Shown here: positions 44,217 through 53,026 of the stretch, piece by piece
Position numbering within the stretch: position 1 is the first letter of the stretch
How the letters are laid out: every line of letters starts with the position of its first letter
DNA from: Nitrospira sp.
Lineage (GTDB): Bacteria > Nitrospirota > Nitrospiria > Nitrospirales > Nitrospiraceae
Assembly (NCBI GenBank): GCA_018242765.1
Contig: JAFEBH010000009.1
Span: 186,001-250,000, forward strand
Reading direction: 5' to 3'
DNA: 64,000 bases
Notes under the pieces: model-generated
Database searches by the model: none
What the model was told of the DNA's origin: nothing
Seen by the model: only the letters and a program-made list of their open reading frames with translations
Program-made: the position numbers and the translations under genes

Positions 44217-44245
44217 TTGACCACCCCTAGGTCGGGTGTTAGAAT
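44217..44245 (+). promoter_or_regulatory. Sigma-70 promoter of the proteasome operon
   Basis: TTGACC (44217-44222), 17-base spacer, TAGAAT (44240-44245), about 60 bases before the ATPase start. Good match and spacing. Confidence 0.65.
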
Positions 44246-44307
44246 CCCTTACACCAAACGTACTCTCGCTTAGGTTCGATATTTCGAGCTGATCGTGTCG
44301 TCTCACT

Positions 44308-46080
44308 ATGGCGGATAGCAAGAGTCAGCCAAACCGACTCCGGTCCCTCCGAGATTCTGTTAAGAAGATTACAAAGCAGTTGTCCGAGGGGGAGGAGGGA
44401 GAGATGATTCACAAAAGCGGCGAACAGGCTCGAGAACTCGACAAACTTCGCGTGCAAATTCAGTCGATGGAAGAAGAGATCCGGCGACTGTATCAATCTC
44501 GCTACCAGCTCGATCAAGCTACCAAACAGAACGAAAAACTCGTTGCGACGCTCCAAGACGCCAAGGCTCAGATCGAGGCTCTCCGGGCTGAGGTGGAAAA
44601 GTTGACGGCGCCTCCGTCGAGTTACGCCATCTTTTCCAGTTTGAACGAAGATGGAACGGGCAATGTGTATGTCTCTGGTCGGAAGATGAAAGTCAGCCTC
44701 CATCCCTCGATCAAACGGACCGAGTTACGGAAGGGACGAGAGGTCGTCCTGAACGAAGCCCTCAATGTGATTGAGGTCAAGGAATTCGAGAGCCAAGGCG
44801 AGGTCGTGCGACTCAAGGATGTGTTGGAAGGGGGGCGGGCATTGGTCACGCTCCATTTCGACGAGGAAAAGGTGGCCGATCTGGGAGATCCTTTGTTGAC
44901 TGAACGGCTGAGTGTGGGGGATCATCTGCTCTACGATGCCCGTTCCGGCTACGTGATCGAAAAGCTGCCCAGGTCCGAAGCGGAAGAGCTGGTATTGGAA
45001 GAAGTTCCGGATGTCGATTACGCGCATATCGGGGGTCTGCAGAAAGAGCTGGAGCAGGTGCACGATGCCGTCGAACTTCCGTTTCTGCACCCACAGGTCT
45101 TCGCCGAATACCGACTCAGTGCGCCGAAGGGCGTTCTGCTCTATGGCCCCCCTGGTTGCGGCAAGACGCTGATTGCCAAAGCGGTGGCCAACTCGATCGC
45201 CAAGAAGCTGGGTGACCGATCAGGAAAAGAAATTCGGAGCTACTTCCTGCATGTCAAAGGTCCAGAACTGCTTAACAAGTACGTCGGTGAGTCGGAGCGT
45301 CAAGTCCGTGAGGTGTTCAAGAAGGCCAAGGAGCGGGCCGAGGATGGGCACCCAGTCATCGTCTTTTTTGATGAGATGGATGCGCTCTTTCGCACTCGTG
45401 GGACTGGCGTGTCCTCGGATATCGAATCGACGATCGTCCCTCAATTTCTTTCCGAGATTGACGGTGTCGAGCGGCTGCGCAATGTCATTGTCATCGGGGC
45501 GAGTAATCGTCAGGATCTGATCGATCCCGCCGTGCTGCGCGCCGGGCGGTTGGACGTCAAAGTGAAAGTGGGGCGTCCGGATGCTGACGCGGCACGGGAC
45601 ATTTTCTCCAAGTACATCTCGACGGATCTTCCGTTCGCCGAGGAGGATGTCGCGCGTCATGGAGGGGATCGGCACGCGCTTGTGGAACGCTTGACCTCGA
45701 TGACCGTGGAGGCCATGTATGCGGCCAGCGAAGAAAATAAATTCATCGAGGTGACCTATGCCAACGGCGAAAAGGAGGTGTTGTACTTCAAGGACTTCGC
45801 CAGTGGCGCGTTGATCGAGGGGATTGTGTCGCGAGCGAAAAAGTTTGCCGTAAAGCGGGTGATTGCGAATGAGGGAAACGGTTTGCGCTCGGATGACCTG
45901 ATTCGCGCCATCCGTGAGGAGTTTAAAGAACACGAAGATCTTCCGAATACGACCAATCCGGACGATTGGGCCAAGGTCGCCGGCAAGAAGGGTGAGAAGA
46001 TCATCCATATTCGAACCATCAGCGGTGGACCGACGGAACATCGTCAGATTGAAACCATCAGTACCGGGCACTATCTCTAG
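44308..46080 (+). CDS. mpa: Proteasome-associated AAA ATPase (Mpa/ARC)
   Basis: 590 residues. N-terminal coiled coil (about 38-100), two OB-type interdomain barrels (105-245), then one AAA domain: GPPGCGKTLIAKAV (Walker A) at about 277, pore loop NKYVGESERQVREVF, VIVFFDEMDALF (Walker B) and NRQDLIDPAVLRAGRLD. The last residues GHYL parallel the C-terminal GQYL of actinobacterial Mpa, which docks into the 20S pore. It should unfold tagged proteins into PrcBA. First gene of the operon; dop starts seven bases after its stop. Confidence 0.95.
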   Translation: MADSKSQPNRLRSLRDSVKKITKQLSEGEEGEMIHKSGEQARELDKLRVQIQSMEEEIRRLYQSRYQLDQATKQNEKLVATLQDAKAQIEALRAEVEKLTAPPSSYAIFSSLNEDGTGNVYVSGRKMKVSLHPSIKRTELRKGREVVLNEALNVIEVKEFESQGEVVRLKDVLEGGRALVTLHFDEEKVADLGDPLLTERLSVGDHLLYDARSGYVIEKLPRSEAEELVLEEVPDVDYAHIGGLQKELEQVHDAVELPFLHPQVFAEYRLSAPKGVLLYGPPGCGKTLIAKAVANSIAKKLGDRSGKEIRSYFLHVKGPELLNKYVGESERQVREVFKKAKERAEDGHPVIVFFDEMDALFRTRGTGVSSDIESTIVPQFLSEIDGVERLRNVIVIGASNRQDLIDPAVLRAGRLDVKVKVGRPDADAARDIFSKYISTDLPFAEEDVARHGGDRHALVERLTSMTVEAMYAASEENKFIEVTYANGEKEVLYFKDFASGALIEGIVSRAKKFAVKRVIANEGNGLRSDDLIRAIREEFKEHEDLPNTTNPDDWAKVAGKKGEKIIHIRTISGGPTEHRQIETISTGHYL

Positions 46081-46087
46081 CGAAGTT

Positions 46088-47587
46088 ATGAACGAACAGA
46101 CTGCCATGAACTCCGCCCGGGTGCTTGGGACGGAAACTGAGTTCGGGATTGCCTCGAGAGATGTGTCGGCACAGGACCCAGTGTCCGGGTCCTGTGCCGT
46201 GATCGGGCACTATCCAAACTTGCCGGCTCCGACTGCGATCTGGGACTATGAACACGAGAACCCCTTAGTCGATGCACGTGGGTTTGAGGTCGAGGGAGAG
46301 CGTGAGCGTCCGAACCCGGACTATAACCGCCAGTTGAACAAGGTGTTGGCGAACGGCGGGCGGCTGTATGTAGATGGGGCTCATCCAGAGTACTCGACCC
46401 CTGAGTGTTCACACGCTCGAGAGGTCGTCGCATTTGAACGGGTGGGGGAGCGTATTCTGGCTTCGTGTCTGCAGACGATGGCCCGCGCACGAGGCGGTGA
46501 AGTCTATACCCTCTATAAGAATAACTCTGATGGCAAAGGGAACAGCTACGGATACCATGAAAACTATTTGGTAGCGAGGACAGTGCCGTTCGATCGGATT
46601 GCACGGACGTTGACGCCGTTTCTTGTCACCAGGCCGATCTTTGCTGGGGCGGGAAAAGTCGGTGCTGAAAATCAGACCACCCCAACGGAGTATCAGCTCT
46701 CTCAGCGCGCGGACTTTTTCGAATGTCTTATGGACCTCAATACGATGGTCAAGCGTCCGATCATCAACACGCGCGACGAACCCCATGCAGATTCGGCGAG
46801 GTTTCGGCGGCTGCATGTGATTACCGGCGACGCCAACATGGCGGAGTTGTCTACCTATCTCAAGGTGGGGACCTTGGACATTGTGCTGCATCTGCTGGAA
46901 GCCGGTGCCGACCTGCCGCAGATCGAACTCGAAGAGCCGGTTCGGGTGTTCAAACAGGTGTCGCGCGACTTGGAAGTCAGGCAGACGGTGAAGTTAGCCG
47001 GTGGAAGGCCCACCACGGCGCTGGCAGTCCAACGAGCCTACCTGAGTGCGGCCAAGGTATTTTACGCCTCGCAGGCGCATGGATCCACTACCCAGGATGT
47101 GCTGCTCCGTTGGGAAGATGTTCTGAATAAACTTGAGCGTGATCCACGGTTGTTGGTCCATTCATTAGATTGGGTGGCGAAGCGACACTTGATCGAGTCC
47201 TACATGGAACGAAAAGGGTGTGGATGGGACGATCCCCGCGTGAAATTGATGGATCTACAGTACCATGACGTCCGTCCAGAAAAAGGGCTTTTTTACACGC
47301 TGGAGCGTAGTCAGCTGATCGAACGAATCGTTGACGAGGAAGAGATCCAGCAGGCCGAGTTCCATCCACCGACGGGCACACGAGCCTATTTCCGTGGGCG
47401 CTGTGTCAGTAAGTTTGCGAAATCGTTGTACGGGGCCAGTTGGACTTCGGTTCTGTTTGATGCCGGTGATACCACGATCAAGAAAGTCCCCTTGATGGAT
47501 CCCCATCGTGGGACTCAAATCTTGACTGGGGCGCTGCTCGATTCTTCCGATTCGGTTGATGTGCTTCTCGAAAAACTCAAGGTGTGA
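46088..47587 (+). CDS. dop: Deamidase/depupylase Dop
   Basis: 499 residues from the ATG at 46088; the frame extends back to 45914 only as a shadow over mpa. Starts with VLGTETEFGIA (the catalytic Glu region of the Dop/PafA ligase-like fold), has the Dop-type loop after it (VSAQDPVSGSC and following), and NGGRLYVDGAHPEYSTPE, YKNNSDGKGNSYGYHENYL, INTRDEPHAD and GWDDPRVKLMDLQYHD. Dop deamidates the modifier C-terminus and cleaves it from substrates. Its stop overlaps the prcB GTG, leaving no room for pup, which sits between these genes in Actinobacteria. Confidence 0.95.
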   Translation: MNEQTAMNSARVLGTETEFGIASRDVSAQDPVSGSCAVIGHYPNLPAPTAIWDYEHENPLVDARGFEVEGERERPNPDYNRQLNKVLANGGRLYVDGAHPEYSTPECSHAREVVAFERVGERILASCLQTMARARGGEVYTLYKNNSDGKGNSYGYHENYLVARTVPFDRIARTLTPFLVTRPIFAGAGKVGAENQTTPTEYQLSQRADFFECLMDLNTMVKRPIINTRDEPHADSARFRRLHVITGDANMAELSTYLKVGTLDIVLHLLEAGADLPQIELEEPVRVFKQVSRDLEVRQTVKLAGGRPTTALAVQRAYLSAAKVFYASQAHGSTTQDVLLRWEDVLNKLERDPRLLVHSLDWVAKRHLIESYMERKGCGWDDPRVKLMDLQYHDVRPEKGLFYTLERSQLIERIVDEEEIQQAEFHPPTGTRAYFRGRCVSKFAKSLYGASWTSVLFDAGDTTIKKVPLMDPHRGTQILTGALLDSSDSVDVLLEKLKV

Positions 47588-48423
47588 CGACTGGTGCTGA
47601 TACGACGATGAAGTTACCCCACCTTCCCGACCACGACGGTTCCAGTTTTGTGGAGTTTCTTTCGCGACATTATCCAGGTATGGCGCTTGGAACGCAGGCG
47701 CTGGCTCCGAATTCCGATCCGGCACGAGCCGCCGGTTCCGTGTCCGTACCCTCTGCCACCACCGTACTCGCGATCAAATATCAGCAGGGAGTGATTATTG
47801 CCGGAGACCGCCGCGCCACAGAAGGGTTTCAGATTGCGGATCGCCGGATTGAGAAGGTGTTCAAGATCGATGAGTGGTCGGCGATGGCGATTGCGGGGGC
47901 AGCTGGTCCTTGTATCGAGATGGCCAAACTATTCCAAACTGAGTTGGAGCATTACGAAAAGTTGGAAGGCATGCCCCTCTCGTGCGAAGGGAAGGCCAAT
48001 AAGCTGGGACAGATGGTGAAGGCGAACTTGCCCATGGTGTTTCAGGGGCTGGTCGTGATGCCGCTCTATGTCGGGTATGACCTGAAACGTGGGGAGGGGC
48101 GTATTTTTAAGTACGACATCACCGGTGGGAGATACGAAGAGTCCGATTATCATTCGATCGGGTCCGGGGGAAAAGATGCCCGCAACACGATGCGGGAGCA
48201 CTTTCAGCGAAATCTGTCGGAGGCCGAGGCGATCAAACTCGCGATGCTCGCCCTGTACAATGCGGCGGACGACGACGTTGGAACCGGTGGGCCCGACCTT
48301 GTACGGGGGATTTATCCTACGGCGAAGATAGTGACCGCTCACGGCATTACGGATGTCTCGGAGGATACACTTCGGTCAGTGTGCAACGCTGTCATGTCGG
48401 CTCGTCGTTCACGGGAGGCCTAA
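47584..48423 (+). CDS. prcB: Proteasome beta subunit
   Basis: 279 residues from a GTG overlapping dop by four bases (ATG at 47608 is possible). A propeptide of 58 residues precedes the mature N-terminus TTVLAIKYQQGVIIAGDRR; counting from that threonine, Thr1, Asp17 and Lys33 are all in place (IEK), so the subunit should be an active threonine protease after autocleavage. Four base overlap and coupled genes place it in the proteasome operon. Confidence 0.97.
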   Translation: MTTGADTTMKLPHLPDHDGSSFVEFLSRHYPGMALGTQALAPNSDPARAAGSVSVPSATTVLAIKYQQGVIIAGDRRATEGFQIADRRIEKVFKIDEWSAMAIAGAAGPCIEMAKLFQTELEHYEKLEGMPLSCEGKANKLGQMVKANLPMVFQGLVVMPLYVGYDLKRGEGRIFKYDITGGRYEESDYHSIGSGGKDARNTMREHFQRNLSEAEAIKLAMLALYNAADDDVGTGGPDLVRGIYPTAKIVTAHGITDVSEDTLRSVCNAVMSARRSREA

Positions 48424-48426
48424 CCT

Positions 48427-49113
48427 ATGCCCATGCCCTACTACGTATCCCCTGAACAGATGATGCAGGATAAGGCGGAGTACGCCAAGAAGGGGATTGC
48501 CAAGGGCCGTTCGATCATCGCGATGGAGTATGTCGAGGGGATTCTCTTGGCCGCCGATAATCCGAGCGCGTCGCTTCATAAAGTCTCTGAGATTTACGAC
48601 AACATCGCCTTTGCCGGGGCTGGTAAGTACAGCGAGTTTGAGAATCTTCGGAAGGCGGGGATTCGCCACGCCGATCTCAAGGGGTTTATGTATAGCCGGG
48701 AAGACGTCACCGGCCGTTCATTGGCGAACGGCTATTCGCAAAGCCTCGGAACTGTCTTCAGTCAGGAAATGAAACCACTGGAGGTGGAAATTCTCGTCGT
48801 ACAGACCGGCGCCAACAGCCATCCAAATGAAATCTATCGGATTTCCTTTGATGGGAGCATCATCGACGAAAAGAACTTTGCGGTGATCGGGGGCCGGGCG
48901 GAAGCAGTGCAGGGATTCCTGAAAGAGAAAAACTCGAGCCATACTCCGACACTCGAAGAGGCCTTACGGCTTTGTGTGACAGCTCTCGATCAAACGACCA
49001 ATCAAAAGCTTCAGCCGGAGGGGTTGGAGGTTGCGGTGCTGGACCGCAGTCGAACCGGCCGAAAGTTCCGTCGCCTCTCGATCAGTGACATTCGACAGGC
49101 GCTCTCTGCCTGA
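48427..49113 (+). CDS. prcA: Proteasome alpha subunit
   Basis: 228 residues. Alpha-type opening MPYYVSPEQMMQDKAEYAKKGIAKG (split: YYVSPEQMMQDKAEYA, KKGIAKGRSIIA), forming the gating N-terminus and H0 helix, then IYDNIAFAGAGKYSEFENLR. It lacks the catalytic threonine. Rings of PrcA cap PrcB and bind the ATPase tail. Three bases after prcB; the C-terminus is basic (RSRTGRKFRRLS). Confidence 0.96.
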   Translation: MPMPYYVSPEQMMQDKAEYAKKGIAKGRSIIAMEYVEGILLAADNPSASLHKVSEIYDNIAFAGAGKYSEFENLRKAGIRHADLKGFMYSREDVTGRSLANGYSQSLGTVFSQEMKPLEVEILVVQTGANSHPNEIYRISFDGSIIDEKNFAVIGGRAEAVQGFLKEKNSSHTPTLEEALRLCVTALDQTTNQKLQPEGLEVAVLDRSRTGRKFRRLSISDIRQALSA

Positions 49114-49138
49114 TCTCTGCCGTTCATATTGGCGTCCT

Positions 49139-49168
49139 TTGTTGAAGATCCCGGTCCGGGCGTATAAT
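49139..49168 (+). promoter_or_regulatory. Putative promoter of pafA
   Basis: A perfect TATAAT (49163-49168) with TTGTTG 18 bases upstream (or TTGAAG at 15). It lies between prcA and pafA, 36 bases before the pafA ATG, so the ligase could be made apart from the proteasome core. Confidence 0.5.
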
Positions 49169-49203
49169 CTGAGTGTGGCTCGCGCATGTTGACGGTGGGT
49201 CCC

Positions 49204-50580
49204 ATGAAACAACGGATTTACGGCCTCGAGAACGAATACGGCCTCATTTTCTCCCCCAACGGCAGGATCTATTTGCCGATGGAAAAGGTCCTGGGATATA
49301 TCTTTGAGGGACTGATTCCGAACAGCTGGCCGTCGAACGCCTTTTTGGTCAACGGAGCCCGGTTCTATCAAGATACTGGTTGTCATCCGGAATACTCGAC
49401 CCCGGAATGCGACAACATTGTGGATCTGGTCGTACACGATAAGGCGGGAGAGCGCCTGCTGGAAGCCTGTTTGCCTGCCGCAGAAGAGCGGTTGCGTGAG
49501 GAAGGGTTGTCCGGGGAGATTTATATATTCAAGAATAATACCGACTCGTTGGGCAATACGTACGGATGCCATGAAAACTTCCTGATGAGGCGGGACGTCG
49601 ATTTTTGGAAAGTCACCGAACAGTTGATTCCGTTTTTCGTCACCAGACAGATCTTCAGCGGAGCCGGGAAGGTATTAAAAGTCTCAGGGAAGCCGCAGTA
49701 TTTTATCTCGCAGCGCGCGCAACATATTCATGAAAAGACGTCGTCATCGACGACGTCCTCTCGGAGTATCATCAACACCCGCGATGAGCCGCATTCCGAC
49801 GCCGAACGGTATCGCCGTCTGCATATCATCGTCGGGGATTCCAACATGTCCGAGTTCGCGACCTACCTCAAGGTGGGAACCGCCACGCTGGTCTTGTCGA
49901 TGATCGAAGAGGGGTATGCAGTCCATGGGATGGAACTGGAAGACTCGGTGAAGGCAATCCGAGAGGTGTCTCGCGATCCAACCTTGAAAAAGAAGGTGCG
50001 GCTCGATGACGGTCGACAGATGACCGCCATTGAGATTCAGCGAGTCTATCTAAGCCGTGCGAGAGACTATCTGGCGCAAGAAGCGCATGATCCAGTTCTC
50101 GATGATGTGTGTAGTAAGTGGGAAACGGTGCTGCAGCAGCTGGAAGACGATCCGATGCAGCTGACGCATCAGATCGATTGGGTCACCAAGAAGCATCTGA
50201 TCCAATCCTACGTCGACAAGAGGAATTGCGGGTGGGACGATCCGAGGGTGTTGCTGTTGGATCTGCAGTATCATGATGTGAAGCGGACGAGAGGGCTGTA
50301 CTATCTGATGGAGTCTCGCGGGTTGGTCGACCGAGTTGTGGAGGAAGAGGCTGTCCAGCGGGCGATGTCGACCCCTCCGCAAACGACGAGGGCAAAGGTG
50401 CGGGGAGACTTCATTCGCTTTGCTCGCGCGAAGAACCGATCCTATACGGTTGATTGGACGTATCTGAAGCTGAATGGGTACTGGGAGGAGACGATCCTCT
50501 GTATGGACCCCTTTAGCGCAGTGAATCGACGGGTTGAAGAGCTGATTTCCCAAGTCTCTGGAGGACGATTCTACCGATGA
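49204..50580 (+). CDS. pafA: Modifier-protein ligase PafA
   Basis: 458 residues from the ATG at 49204, giving MKQRIYGLENEYGLIF, with the catalytic Glu9 region of Pup ligase. Further motifs: NGARFYQDTGCHPEYSTPE (substrate-lysine-side Asp), FKNNTDSLGNTYGCHENFL, INTRDEPHSD and NCGWDDPRVLLLDLQYHD. Unlike dop it lacks the loop after the first motif, which separates ligase from deamidase. It should attach a Pup- or UBact-type modifier to lysines. Own promoter likely; its TGA overlaps the ATG of the M23 peptidase. Confidence 0.93.
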   Translation: MKQRIYGLENEYGLIFSPNGRIYLPMEKVLGYIFEGLIPNSWPSNAFLVNGARFYQDTGCHPEYSTPECDNIVDLVVHDKAGERLLEACLPAAEERLREEGLSGEIYIFKNNTDSLGNTYGCHENFLMRRDVDFWKVTEQLIPFFVTRQIFSGAGKVLKVSGKPQYFISQRAQHIHEKTSSSTTSSRSIINTRDEPHSDAERYRRLHIIVGDSNMSEFATYLKVGTATLVLSMIEEGYAVHGMELEDSVKAIREVSRDPTLKKKVRLDDGRQMTAIEIQRVYLSRARDYLAQEAHDPVLDDVCSKWETVLQQLEDDPMQLTHQIDWVTKKHLIQSYVDKRNCGWDDPRVLLLDLQYHDVKRTRGLYYLMESRGLVDRVVEEEAVQRAMSTPPQTTRAKVRGDFIRFARAKNRSYTVDWTYLKLNGYWEETILCMDPFSAVNRRVEELISQVSGGRFYR

Positions 50581-51566
50581 CACTATTGTCCGATCCCTAT
50601 CGTCTACGGCCAGCCTGGCTGACACAGCGCGCGTTTGTTGTCGTGCTCCTGGCACATCTTGTCGGGGCTCTCTTGCCTGGCTCGATACTGGTCGCTCACG
50701 GTGCAGAGGGCCGTTATAGCGGTAAACAGGGTCAGGTGCTTGTCGTGAAAGTGCCGTGTGACGATGAATCGGCCACGGTACAGGGAACGTTCCTTGGGCG
50801 TTCCATCCGTTTCTTTCCTGAGCCGCGACTCGACGAGCCGAAAGGATCTGTGGGGTTACTCGGGATTGACTTGCAGGATGAGCCAGGAACGCATGAGTTG
50901 ACTGTGGAGCTGAAACAGGGGGAGCAGAGTCGTACCTTCAGTTACAGCGTGACGGTCGTCAAAGAGAAATTTCATGTGGAGCATCTCTCGCTGCCCAAAG
51001 ACAAGGTCGATTTAGATGAGAAAGCCGTAGCTCGATGGAAGGCAGAACAGGAGCAGGTCAAAACGGGACTGGCCGTCGATTCACGGGCGAGACTATGGCA
51101 GCCTGGTTTCATAGAGCCGGTGAACGGCAGACGCACCGGGATCTTCGGCAGCGTTCGAATCATGAACGGCCAACCGCGAAATCCTCATAACGGAGAAGAT
51201 ATCAGCGCTCCCCTCGGCACCCCAGTCGCTGCCACAAATGATGGAGTGGTACGGCTCACCGTCGAGCATTTTTTCTCTGGGAAGGGCATCTTTCTCGACC
51301 ATGGACTAGGGTTCTACTCGATGTATTTCCATCTGTCCGAAGTCCTTGTCAAAGACGGCGATGTGGTGAAGGCCGGGCAGATCGTCGGGAAAGTCGGTGC
51401 CACCGGTCGGGCGACCGGTCCGCATCTCCATTGGGGAGTCAAACTCAACGGCGCGCGCGTGAATCCATACGCACTGCTTGATCTTCCCTTCAAAGGTGCC
51501 GTACAGTCCGCAAGTCCAGCCCTCACTACCGAACCTGCCTCCGGGATGGGTTCGCCGACCCCATAG
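50577..51566 (+). CDS. Exported M23 family metallopeptidase
   Basis: 329 residues, starting in the pafA stop (ATGA overlap). Signal sequence AFVVVLLAHLVGALLPGSIL, cleavage near AHG. Residues 40-130 form an Ig-like beta domain. The M23 site is intact: NPHNGEDIS (His, Asp), YSMYFHLSEVLV and GPHLHWGV (HxH), unlike EnvC, so it should cut peptidoglycan cross-bridges. Translation is coupled to pafA although the function seems unrelated to proteolysis in the cytoplasm. Confidence 0.92.
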   Translation: MTLLSDPYRLRPAWLTQRAFVVVLLAHLVGALLPGSILVAHGAEGRYSGKQGQVLVVKVPCDDESATVQGTFLGRSIRFFPEPRLDEPKGSVGLLGIDLQDEPGTHELTVELKQGEQSRTFSYSVTVVKEKFHVEHLSLPKDKVDLDEKAVARWKAEQEQVKTGLAVDSRARLWQPGFIEPVNGRRTGIFGSVRIMNGQPRNPHNGEDISAPLGTPVAATNDGVVRLTVEHFFSGKGIFLDHGLGFYSMYFHLSEVLVKDGDVVKAGQIVGKVGATGRATGPHLHWGVKLNGARVNPYALLDLPFKGAVQSASPALTTEPASGMGSPTP

Positions 51567-51879
51567 TGTTGTGTCAGAAATCCATTCGTCCTGACCTGTC
51601 GAAGGATGGTCGAGTATCACAATAGAGTTCAAGTCACAGGACTGTTTTCAGCCGCTATCCCACCCCATGATTTTCTGTTGACCTGAGTCTCACCGCAGGC
51701 ATACCCTTTGGAGCATGCTTCAGCCGCCGACGCAGGAGGCCACAGAAAGCTGTGGAAGCAGGCGTGGCGGGTGTCCTCCGAAGCTTTGGTGAAGCAGGAC
51801 ACGCTTCGACGGGTTCCGCCGAAGACACAAACGAGACCATGGCTGTCACGTCGTGGGGCTCCACAAGGAGTCATCCGAT
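51567..51879. other. Gene-free region after the proteasome locus
   Basis: About 313 bases. No good gene. There are short inverted repeats around 51710-51830 (for example AAGCTTTGGTGAAGCAGG near CTTCGACGGGTTCCGCCGAAG), of the kind left by small dispersed repeats. Confidence 0.5.
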
Positions 51880-52143
51880 ATGCGAACGTTCTTATTCCTG
51901 TGTGCGGCACTCGCCCTTCTCATCTCTGCGCATAAATTTTCACTGGTCGAGCCGAGTGGCCAGTACAAGAGCGCGTTATTTTTTCTCCTCATCGGCATCC
52001 AGATGCTGATCACCGGAGCACTCATCGGTGACCATCAAGACGAGCGAGATCTCAAGTCAGAGGCGGAGATTGAGAAGGAAGGTTCAAAAGTAACCGAGGC
52101 AAATGCGGTGAATGAATTGGAAGAACAAGGGAGGAAATCCTGA
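51880..52143 (+). CDS. Small membrane protein, 87 aa
   Basis: From the ATG at 51880, preceded by AAGGAG. Two hydrophobic segments (residues 3-20, FLFLCAALALLISAH, and 32-52, LFFLLIGIQMLITGALIG) followed by a strongly charged cytoplasmic tail (HQDERDLKSEAEIEKEGSK). No family recognised. Not coupled to the M23 gene. Confidence 0.65.
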   Translation: MRTFLFLCAALALLISAHKFSLVEPSGQYKSALFFLLIGIQMLITGALIGDHQDERDLKSEAEIEKEGSKVTEANAVNELEEQGRKS

Positions 52144-52322
52144 GGGACTGTTCGGTGAATTACCCAAAGAAGTGTGCTGATCCTACCCGTCATGAGTAAT
52201 GAACGCTTCTACTGAAACCAGCGAGACGCAGCTGTGATAGGATTGGTTAGTGATCTTTACATAAAAGCCGTGGGCAGGTGCTTCGTCCGCGTGTCCGGCG
52301 GACGTTTTCCTGAGTTGTCGAC
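52144..52322. other. Spacer, nothing seen
   Basis: Between the small membrane protein and the Fic remnant; no gene or structure of note. Confidence 0.4.
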
Positions 52323-52951
52323 TTGATCTCTACCTCCAAGCAATGCCATCGAGGCGATAGGCTGACTTTACGCGAAACGGCGGAGTTGATCGAACATGGG
52401 ATTACCGTTGGGCGACCCTTGTGCGACTACCTTGAAGTGCCCGACGCCCATGAGGCGGTCTCATGGGTGCGCAAACTTATGGCTGCGATGACACTGATTG
52501 CAGAAGTCGCCGTGTGTGAGTTGCATCGACGGATTGTGTCTAGCAGTCAGCCTGAGGTTGGAGGAGTGTATAGTACTCTTCCCCGCCGCATTGCCAGCTC
52601 CTTGGTGGTATTTCCCAACGCAGTAAAGATTCCCGAACTGATGTGGGCTTATGGCGAATAGGTTTCACGGCTGGCATCTGAACCGGTGACGAGCTTTGAT
52701 GCGCATTCGCGCCTCGTAGTTATTCACCTGTTTGTGGATGGGAACGGGCACATCGCTAGGCTTGTGATGAATGTCCTACGCTTGCGTGGCGGGCATCCGC
52801 TGGTTGCTCTACGATCTGAAGACCAAAAACCTATCTTGATGCGCTTGACCATGCTTCCATGAAGGAAGATCTGATGCCCTTTCAAGCATTCATGCACTGG
52901 AGACTGGACGTGCCCCTTGGGGCGTACCTGAGAGCCTTGCAAGAGGCATGA
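52323..52951 (+). pseudogene. Broken Fic-domain gene
   Basis: The frame reads LTLRETAELIEHGITVG, VCELHRRIVSSSQPE, GVYSTLPRRIASS and KIPELMWAYGE, then TAG (52659-52661). Beyond it the same frame gives SFDAHSRLVVIHLFVDGNGHIARLVMN, the Fic catalytic region, then a one-base shift near 52833 to YLDALDHASMKEDLMPFQAF and the end at 52951. Fic proteins transfer AMP using HxFxDGNGRxxR; here the Arg of GNGR is His. So one stop, one frameshift and one catalytic change. Dead gene. Confidence 0.85.
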
Positions 52952-53026
52952 CTCCCTGAGAGTCGAAGGATCCGAGTCATGCAATCTTTTCGGCAGAAGA
53001 GTGAAACACTATCCAGATCGCTTTCA

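Noticed and set aside
45220..46107. Minus-strand frame of 295 codons across the ATPase gene
   Set aside because: Opposite an AAA ATPase with all motifs; no domain in the antisense reading.
44172..52322. A hidden pup or UBact gene in the proteasome region
   Set aside because: I read all gaps in six frames for a 50-70 residue frame ending in Gly-Glu, Gly-Gln or similar and saw none.
52724..52984. Minus-strand frame opposite the Fic remnant
   Set aside because: The plus strand reads as Fic across the same bases.
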